Assembly (NCBI RefSeq): GCF_025717675.1
Contig: NZ_JAJIRT010000005.1
Span: forward strand, 186,001-250,000
DNA: 64,000 nt
Direction of reading: 5' to 3'
Source of the DNA: Paucibacter sp. DJ2R-2
Lineage (GTDB): Bacteria; Pseudomonadota; Gammaproteobacteria; Burkholderiales; Burkholderiaceae_C
Below, one piece after another: positions 54,424-64,000 of this stretch. Position numbers and translations under genes: made by a program. Below the pieces are notes generated by a model. It ran no database searches and was not told the origin of the DNA. It saw only the letters and a program-made list of their open reading frames with translations. The first letter of the stretch is position 1; every line of letters starts with the position of its first letter.

Positions 54424-55554
54424 ATGCCACTCGCCCCTTACGCCTGCGACCCTTCGAACAGTCGAGGCCGGCGCCATCCGGAGGCGGCAGCGCCGACCCG
54501 CAGTGAGTACCAGCGCGACCGCGATCGCATCATCCACAGCACTGCGTTTCGTCGCTTGGTCTACAAGACTCAGGTCTTCATGAACCATGAGGGCGATCTG
54601 TTCCGTACGCGGCTCACACATTCCCTGGAAGTGGCCCAGTTGGGGCGCTCCATGGGGCGAAGCCTGGGACTCGATGAAGATTTGATCGAGGCGATCGCGC
54701 TGGCGCACGATCTGGGCCACACGCCTTTTGGTCATGCGGGGCAGGACGTGTTGGACGAATGCATGAAGCCCTACGGCGGCTTTGAGCACAATCTGCAATC
54801 GCTGCGCGTGGTGGACAAGCTGGAACTGCGCTACCCCGCTTTCGATGGACTCAATCTCAGTTTCGAGACCCGCGAAGGCATCTTGAAGCATTGCGCACGA
54901 CGCAATGCAGAACTGCTAGAGGCGGCCGAGCCCGACGGCGTCGCCAGAAGATTCCTACACGGTGGGCAGCCGAGCTTGGAAGCGCAGCTCTGCAACTTGG
55001 CCGACGAGGTCGCCTACAACGCCCATGACGTCGATGACGGTGTGCGCTCCGGCCTGCTGACACTTGAACAACTGGAAGAAGTGCCCTTGGTGCACTTCTA
55101 TTTGCGTGAGGCCTTGATGGAGTATCCGAACCTGGACAGCAAGCGCCTGCTGTTCGAAACGATACGGCGCATGCTCTCGGCGCAGGTCTACGACATCATC
55201 GATGCCACTCGGCTGGCCTTGGCGGAAGGCGAGGGCATTGGCAATCTGGCTGCCGTGCGCTCAGCTCCACCGCTGATTCGGTTCAGCCCGGAGATGCGCA
55301 AGGCAAGCACCGAGCTCAAACGCTTCTTGTTTGCCAAGCTCTATCGCCACAGCCAAGTCCAGCAAACCCGGCTGCGGGCTGAGCAGGTCTTGCGCGACTT
55401 ATTTCGTATCTACACCAGCGAATCGGCGCAGCTTCCGCCCGATTTTGCCGGCGCCACCGACGCTCCACGTGCTTGTGCCGACTACATCGCTGGCATGACA
55501 GACCGCTTCGCCTTGCGCGAACACCAACGCTTGACGGGCCAGACTCTGTTCTGA
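54424..55554 (+). CDS. dgt: deoxyguanosinetriphosphate triphosphohydrolase-like protein (HD domain)
   Basis: A 376-residue HD-domain dNTPase-like protein. Motifs: STAFRRLVYKTQVFMNHEGDLFRTRLTHSLEVAQ (His of HD), AHDLGHTPFGHAGQ (HD metal site), GGFEHNLQSLRV, LEAQLCNLADEVAYNAHDVDDG. Family enzymes cleave dNTPs to the nucleoside and triphosphate; the substrate preference of this shorter, non-E. coli type is uncertain. ATG 54424 follows AGGA. In Burkholderiales this gene normally stands between aroB and gltB; here a RAYT element separates it from gltB. Confidence 0.9.
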   Translation: MPLAPYACDPSNSRGRRHPEAAAPTRSEYQRDRDRIIHSTAFRRLVYKTQVFMNHEGDLFRTRLTHSLEVAQLGRSMGRSLGLDEDLIEAIALAHDLGHTPFGHAGQDVLDECMKPYGGFEHNLQSLRVVDKLELRYPAFDGLNLSFETREGILKHCARRNAELLEAAEPDGVARRFLHGGQPSLEAQLCNLADEVAYNAHDVDDGVRSGLLTLEQLEEVPLVHFYLREALMEYPNLDSKRLLFETIRRMLSAQVYDIIDATRLALAEGEGIGNLAAVRSAPPLIRFSPEMRKASTELKRFLFAKLYRHSQVQQTRLRAEQVLRDLFRIYTSESAQLPPDFAGATDAPRACADYIAGMTDRFALREHQRLTGQTLF

Positions 55555-55651
55555 GTTGCCGGCGGCTTGGAGCGGGCTCGGTAAAAGGACGGCAGCACCA
55601 ACTGATGCCATCAATGGATGGTTTCTGTCGCCAGTCCCTAAGAATCCGCTC

Positions 55652-55672
55652 AAAATAGGGTCAGTGTCATTT
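55652..55672 (-). repeat. CTGACCCTA-family repeat, left flank of RAYT (inverted)
   Basis: Read on the minus strand: AAATGACACTGACCCTATTTT. This is the same core as the copy before gltD at 61389-61411 (AAATGACGCTGACCCTAATTT). Confidence 0.8.
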
Positions 55673-55698
55673 AACTCGCCGTTCTTGGAGCAATCACC

Positions 55699-56445
55699 AT
55701 GGCTCGCCTCCCACGCTTGCTGCTGCCCGGTCAGCCTCACCACCTGATGTTGCGCGGCAACAACCGCCAGCCCATCGTTCACGCCGATGCGGACCGGCAG
55801 CAAGTCTTGGAGTTCCTGCGCGACGGCGCACGCCAGTACAAGGTCGCCATCCATGCTTATGCGCTGATGGACAACCATCTGCATCTGGTGGCTACGCCTG
55901 AAGACGAGCAGGGCATCAGCAAGATGATGCAGTCTCTGGGCCGCCGCTATGTTGCATGGTTCAACCACAAGTACGGGCGGACCGGAACCTTGTGGGAAGG
56001 GCGCTTCCGTGCCACGGTCATCGACAGCGAACGCTACTTTCTGGCTTGCATGCGCTATGTCGAACTGAACCCGGTGCGCGCCGGGCTCTGTGCTCTGCCG
56101 GAAGACTTTCCTTGGTCAAGTTGCGCCAGTCACCTTGGACGGCGTAGTGATGCTTTGCTCAGCGACCACCTCCTGTACTGGACCCTTGGCAACACGCCCT
56201 TCGAGAGGGAAATGGCCTATCGCGAACTGTTGATGGAAGGTTGCACGGAAGCCGAGCGCCTCAGCATCACTCAGGCCACGCTGAAGGGCTGGCCATTGGG
56301 TTCCAGTGGCTTCCTCCGTGCTCTGGCGGATCAAACGCAGCGTCGCGTGCAGCCGCAAGCCCGAGGTAGGCCGCGAAAGCTGGACGTTACAAGCGAACCA
56401 TCTGCGCCTTCAATCATCTCGAAAAATTACTCTGACCCTATTTAA
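55699..56445 (+). CDS. REP-associated tyrosine transposase (RAYT, IS200/IS605-like Y1 family)
   Basis: A 248-residue single-domain HUH nuclease. The metal-binding HUH motif is DNHLHLVATP (His60, His62), and the catalytic-tyrosine helix is YFLACMRYVELNPVRAG (Tyr113/Tyr120 region). The N-terminus ARLPRLLLPGQPHHLMLRGNNRQPI is typical of RAYTs. Family members act on short REP-like repeats as single-copy domesticated transposases rather than as multi-copy insertion sequences. GGAG precedes ATG 55699. The last residues, Tyr-Ser-Asp-Pro-Ile, and the stop codon are encoded by the right-flank repeat itself. The gene is inserted between dgt and gltB. Confidence 0.93.
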   Translation: MARLPRLLLPGQPHHLMLRGNNRQPIVHADADRQQVLEFLRDGARQYKVAIHAYALMDNHLHLVATPEDEQGISKMMQSLGRRYVAWFNHKYGRTGTLWEGRFRATVIDSERYFLACMRYVELNPVRAGLCALPEDFPWSSCASHLGRRSDALLSDHLLYWTLGNTPFEREMAYRELLMEGCTEAERLSITQATLKGWPLGSSGFLRALADQTQRRVQPQARGRPRKLDVTSEPSAPSIISKNYSDPI

Positions 56446-56466
56446 TTGCTCTGACCCTATTTAATT
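56424..56466 (+). repeat. two direct CTCTGACCCTATTTAATT repeats at the RAYT right end
   Basis: Copies at 56430-56447 and 56449-56466, identical over 18 bases and one base apart. The first copy contains the RAYT stop codon TAA. Confidence 0.9.
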
Positions 56467-56491
56467 GAGCGGAGATCAGTTGATTAGATGT

Positions 56492-56512
56492 AAAACGACT
56501 CTGACCCTAATT
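56492..56512 (+). repeat. CTGACCCTA-family repeat upstream of gltB
   Basis: AAAACGACTCTGACCCTAATT, 72 bases before the gltB ATG, followed by TCTTTTTGC. Whether it is part of the gltB promoter is unknown. Confidence 0.8.
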
Positions 56513-56583
56513 CTTTTTGCTTGAGGCTTTTGCTGCAGCGCATTAATCTCCGTCTCCGTAACTGAATTACGTCGGAGAGTGCC

Positions 56584-61341
<4,758 letters not shown>

Positions 61342-61388
61342 GCGAGGGTAGCCCCAGTGGCGTGAGGCGAATCGGGGTTGGCAGTCAG

Positions 61389-61411
61389 AAAATGACGCTG
61401 ACCCTAATTTT
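61389..61411 (+). repeat. CTGACCCTA-family repeat between gltB and gltD, first copy
   Basis: AAAATGACGCTGACCCTAATTTT, left-flank type, in direct orientation to the gltB-gltD transcript. Confidence 0.85.
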
Positions 61412-61436
61412 GAAGTTTGAAGCGGCAGAGTTTAAA

Positions 61437-61457
61437 AATTGACTCTGACCCTAATTA
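61437..61457 (+). repeat. CTGACCCTA-family repeat between gltB and gltD, second copy
   Basis: AATTGACTCTGACCCTAATTA, right-flank type, ending 20 bases before the gltD ATG and just upstream of its AGGAG ribosome-binding site. Confidence 0.85.
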
Positions 61458-61477
61458 GTGAAATTCAGGAGCGAAGC

Positions 61478-62944
61478 ATGGGCAAGGTTACGGGCTTCAT
61501 GGAGTTTGAGCGGCTGGAAGAGGGCTACGAGCCGGTCGGTGCGCGGGTCAAGAATTACAAGGAATTCGTGATCGGCCTGAGTGTCGAACAGTCCACGCAG
61601 CAGGCTGCACGCTGCATGGACTGCGGGACACCGTTTTGCAACAACGGCTGTCCGGTCAACAACATCATTCCGGATTTCAACGACTTGGTGTACCAAGGGG
61701 ATTGGGCCAATGCCATCACCATCCTGCACAGCACCAACAACTTCCCCGAGTTCACCGGCCGCATCTGCCCCGCGCCCTGCGAGGCGGCCTGCACGCTGAA
61801 TGTCAACGACGACGCGGTGGGCATCAAGTCCATCGAGCACGCCATCATCGACCGCGCATGGGCCGAAGGCTGGGTGCAGCCGCAGTTGCCCAAGTACAAG
61901 ACCGGCAAGACCGTGGCCATCGTCGGCTCCGGCCCGGCCGGCTTGGCGGCCGCCCAGCAGTTGGCGCGTGCCGGCCATAGCGTGACCGTGTTCGAGAAGA
62001 ACGACCGTGTTGGCGGCCTGCTGCGCTATGGCATCCCCGACTTCAAGATGGAGAAGTCCCACATCGACCGCCGCGTTGCGCAGATGGAGGCCGAAGGCGT
62101 GGTCTTCCGCACCAGCGTGCTGGTCGCCTGCATGCCGGAAGGCTCCAAGGTCACCAACTGGGCCAAGGACAGCATCAGCCCGGACGAGCTCAAATCGCAG
62201 TTCGACGCCGTCTTGCTCAGTGGCGGCTCTGAAGCCAGCCGCGATCTGCCGGCTCCCGGTCGTGAGCTGAGCGGTATTCATTTCGCGATGGAATTCCTGC
62301 CGCAGCAGAACAAGGTCAATGCGGGTGACAAGCTCAAGGGTCAGATCCGAGCCGACGGCAAACATGTGGTCGTGATCGGCGGCGGCGACACCGGCAGCGA
62401 TTGCGTCGGCACCAGCAACCGCCACGGTGCCAAGAGCGTCACCCAGTTCGAGCTCATGCCCCAGCCACCCGAGGTGGAAGACCGCCCCCTGACCTGGCCT
62501 TACTGGCCGCTCAAGCTGCGCACCTCCAGCAGCCACGAGGAGGGCTGCGAGCGCGAGTTCGCCATTTCGACCAAGGAGTTTGTCGGTGAAAAAGGCAAGC
62601 TGACCGGCGTCAAGACCGTGCGCGTCGAATGGCAGGGCGGCAAGATGGTCGAAGTGCCGGGCTCTGAGCAGATCATCAAGGCCGATCTGGTGTTCCTGGC
62701 CATGGGCTTTGTTGCTCCGGTCGCCACCGTGCTCGATGCCTTTGGCGTTAGCAAAGACGCACGCGGCAACGCCAAGGCCAGCACCGATTTCAGCGGTGGC
62801 TACAAGACCAATGTAGACAAGGTCTTCGCCGCTGGAGATATGCGTCGGGGCCAGTCCCTGGTCGTGTGGGCGATCCGGGAAGGCCGTCAAGCGGCGCGGG
62901 CAGTCGATGAGTTCTTGATGGGGCGTAGCGACCTACCGCGCTGA
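61478..62944 (+). CDS. gltD: glutamate synthase (NADPH) small subunit
   Basis: GOGAT beta subunit, 488 residues, which passes electrons from NADPH via FAD and Fe-S clusters to GltB. N-terminal 4Fe-4S cysteines: [17 protein letters not shown] and [15 protein letters not shown]-binding [21 protein letters not shown] and NADPH-binding [21 protein letters not shown] are intact, and the C-terminal [21 protein letters not shown] closes the FAD site. AGGAG lies 8 bases before ATG 61478; the longer frame from 61439 reads through the repeat and is not supported. Its 3' end overlaps the convergent TonB-like gene by 12 bases. Confidence 0.96.
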   Translation: MGKVTGFMEFERLEEGYEPVGARVKNYKEFVIGLSVEQSTQQAARCMDCGTPFCNNGCPVNNIIPDFNDLVYQGDWANAITILHSTNNFPEFTGRICPAPCEAACTLNVNDDAVGIKSIEHAIIDRAWAEGWVQPQLPKYKTGKTVAIVGSGPAGLAAAQQLARAGHSVTVFEKNDRVGGLLRYGIPDFKMEKSHIDRRVAQMEAEGVVFRTSVLVACMPEGSKVTNWAKDSISPDELKSQFDAVLLSGGSEASRDLPAPGRELSGIHFAMEFLPQQNKVNAGDKLKGQIRADGKHVVVIGGGDTGSDCVGTSNRHGAKSVTQFELMPQPPEVEDRPLTWPYWPLKLRTSSSHEEGCEREFAISTKEFVGEKGKLTGVKTVRVEWQGGKMVEVPGSEQIIKADLVFLAMGFVAPVATVLDAFGVSKDARGNAKASTDFSGGYKTNVDKVFAAGDMRRGQSLVVWAIREGRQAARAVDEFLMGRSDLPR

Positions 62945-63751
62945 ACCTTCGGATTCACAGCCCGGGCCGCTTGGCCCACTCGTGTTCATCAATGCCCCCG
63001 CCGTGACGAGATCCCAGCGGGGGCGTTCTTTTTCCTGGAAGCGAACGTCCACGCAGAGCCGGGCTGCGACTTCTTGCCCGTCGAGCCTGCCGGGCCTGAA
63101 GGTCTGGCCCAGAAAGGCCTGCTGAACGGCTTTGACGAAGCGCTGGGGCAAGCGGCCAGCCGGCACCCGTACCTCGTCCACCTGACCGCTCTGGCTGATC
63201 AAGAGCGCCACAGATACTTGGGCACGGCCCTCAGGCAGGGTTTCATCGGGATGGATGATGGAGAGGCTCGCGCCGTCCAGCGGCCTCGGTGGCTCAGTCA
63301 ATGTCTCGGCTGGGCGGTAGTTGGGCTGCGCGGCTTCGTCCTCATCATCCTCGTCGGCCGTCGGTGCGCGAAGGGCCGACGGCGGGTCGGCGGCTTGCGT
63401 CAGCTTCCGCGGCGCTTGGGTGGTCTGCATGTGCTCAGCACCTGGCCGCTCACCCGTTTGAGAGAGAGCGCGCGCGCCGCCTGCCGCCTCGCCCAAGTCC
63501 TTTGTTTGTGAGGCTTGCTCGCTGCGCCTCGAGGCGCTCAGCAAGCGAACCGTGATGGTGCTGTCAGGTGCTGGCCCCGCATCCGCCCCCTCGGTACGTG
63601 GCCAGCCGAAGGCCCCGATCAACAGGTGCAGAGTCAGAGCGCCGACCAGACTCCAGAGCAGGCGTCGGTCGAGCGTGGAGTTCCAGCCGGGCGGGTGCGC
63701 CACCCGGTGAGCGCCAGCAACGAAGCTGCTGGCGGCATTCAAGTACACCAC
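62933..63751 (-). CDS. TonB-like protein (energy transducer TonB C-terminal domain)
   Basis: A 272-residue protein with a TonB layout. A basic N-terminus precedes one hydrophobic helix (about 32-49: [19 protein letters not shown]) that contains a His, reminiscent of the TonB proton-motive-force signal anchor. A long flexible periplasmic region carries an acidic patch ([11 protein letters not shown]). The C-terminal domain (about 165-240) fits the TonB fold: [22 protein letters not shown] and [21 protein letters not shown]. The start is uncertain: GTG 63751 has a weak context and a TTG at 63742 lies 8 bases after GAGG. It is 21 bases downstream of the pilY1-type gene and probably co-transcribed with it; exbB and exbD are not nearby. 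Confidence 0.75.
   Translation of the reverse strand: MVYLNAASSFVAGAHRVAHPPGWNSTLDRRLLWSLVGALTLHLLIGAFGWPRTEGADAGPAPDSTITVRLLSASRRSEQASQTKDLGEAAGGARALSQTGERPGAEHMQTTQAPRKLTQAADPPSALRAPTADEDDEDEAAQPNYRPAETLTEPPRPLDGASLSIIHPDETLPEGRAQVSVALLISQSGQVDEVRVPAGRLPQRFVKAVQQAFLGQTFRPGRLDGQEVAARLCVDVRFQEKERPRWDLVTAGALMNTSGPSGPGCESEGSAR
62994..63033 (+). terminator. candidate terminator of gltB-gltD, inside the antisense TonB-like gene
   Basis: Perfect 8-bp stem GCCCCCGC / GCGGGGGC with a 15-base loop, followed by GTTCTTTTT on the plus strand. It lies 50 bases after the gltD stop and within the 3' part of the convergent TonB-like gene. The loop is long, so strength is uncertain. Confidence 0.6.
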
Positions 63752-63772
63752 CTCGCCGAGGCGCTCATACGC

Positions 63773-64000
63773 TCAATCCGTCAACTCGCGCCAGGACAGG
63801 CGGCGGGTGTTGCTGTTGCTCAGACCTTGCGGGCGAACCGGCGTGACGGTGGTGTTATTCGAAAGACGCACCAAATCGATCACTTTGTTGTTCGGCAACT
63901 TCACCGTCGAGGGCCGAGTGGCAATGGCAGTGCCCAGCGAAATGCTGACGATGTTCTGGGCGCTGTCGACGGCGCCGCCGGTGCGGTAGTCGAAGTAATT
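63773..64000 (-). CDS. pilY1: PilY1-type type IV pilus adhesin/biogenesis protein, C-terminal fragment (gene continues beyond window)
   Basis: Only the last 75 codons lie in the window; the frame is open to base 64000. The visible sequence includes FDYRTGGAVDSAQ, VSISLGTAIATRPSTVKLPNNKVIDLVRLSNNTTV and the end RRLSWRELTD, which match the C-terminus of Burkholderiales PilY1 proteins. Those are large pilus-associated, calcium-binding beta-propeller proteins in the minor-pilin locus. This is the second type IV pilus locus touched by this window (the first is pilMNOPQ). The call rests on a short fragment and should be read as probable. Confidence 0.65.
   Translation of the reverse strand, partial: NYFDYRTGGAVDSAQNIVSISLGTAIATRPSTVKLPNNKVIDLVRLSNNTTVTPVRPQGLSNSNTRRLSWRELTD

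Larger units (their letters stand above)
55652..56466 (+). mobile_element. RAYT element with CTGACCCTA-type flanking repeats
   Basis: The transposase gene is flanked by inverted copies of one motif. Left: AAAATAGGGTCAGTGTCAT (55652-55670). Right: ACTCTGACCCTATTTAATT at 56429-56447, immediately repeated at 56449-56466. No target duplication is obvious. Related single copies occur at 56492-56512, 61389-61411 and 61437-61457, so the element and its repeats are dispersed through the gltB/gltD locus. Confidence 0.75.

Noticed and set aside
55652-56466. Complete multi-copy IS200 insertion sequence
   Set aside because: The gene has RAYT rather than IS200 TnpA features and the flanks are short REP-like repeats, not the usual subterminal hairpins of IS200/IS605 ends.
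56424-56512. Direct repeats as a CRISPR array
   Set aside because: Repeats of 18 bases at 1- and about 25-base spacing, no regular spacers, no cas genes; they belong to the RAYT repeat family.

Overview
The window reads as chromosomal DNA of a high-GC betaproteobacterium, order Burkholderiales, most likely in the Roseateles/Pelomonas/Rubrivivax neighbourhood. Pointers are the Burkholderiales-type trimeric porins, the mrcA / pilMNOPQ / aroK-aroB-dgt-gltB-gltD order, rplM-rpsI followed by erpA, a PEP-CTERM protein, and a type II secretion cluster with gspC divergent from gspG. No rRNA, tRNA, CRISPR or prophage was seen. Genus-level placement is inference.

Layout. 1-9.5 kb: 3' end of a DAHP synthase gene, a small unknown gene, a TRIC-type channel, htpG behind a sigma-32-like promoter, a PEP-CTERM protein behind a sigma-54-like promoter, an SrkA-type kinase, a DUF2726 protein, a GNAT acetyltransferase, rplM-rpsI and erpA. 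9.5-17 kb: anmK and an M23 peptidase (cell-wall recycling and remodelling), tyrS, and a very large periplasmic tricorn-like S41 protease. 17-29.6 kb: a 5'-nucleotidase and a type II secretion cluster, transcribed gspG-H-I-J-K-L-M-N-D-E-F with mostly ATGA-type overlaps and gspC divergent. 29.5-34 kb: an unusual CobT homologue, ilvA with a candidate terminator-bearing leader, an OsmC-family gene and coq7. 34-37.3 kb: two porins and a DUF3047 lipoprotein. 37.5-41.5 kb: a dppBCDF-like peptide ABC transporter without a binding-protein gene. 41.5-50.1 kb: lptM, cyaY, PBP1A, then pilMNOPQ. 50-62.9 kb: an Ig-repeat lipoprotein, aroK, aroB, dgt, a REP-associated tyrosine transposase (RAYT), gltB and gltD. 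The end holds a TonB-like gene and the 3' end of a pilY1-type gene.

Functional picture. Envelope work dominates: type IV pilus alignment complex and secretin, type II secretion, PBP1A, M23 peptidase, porins and lipoproteins. The rest is core metabolism: aromatic amino acids (aroG, aroK, aroB), glutamate (gltBD), isoleucine (ilvA), ubiquinone (coq7) and Fe-S/iron handling (erpA, cyaY).

The points most worth checking are the CobT homologue that appears to lack both active-site glutamates, a promoter-to-terminator unit upstream of ilvA that could be an attenuator or a small RNA, the CTGACCCTA repeat family around the RAYT and gltB/gltD (one repeat supplies the transposase's own stop codon), and the sigma-54-like promoter of the PEP-CTERM gene. 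All assignments come from reading sequence and remembered family motifs; no database search was run.
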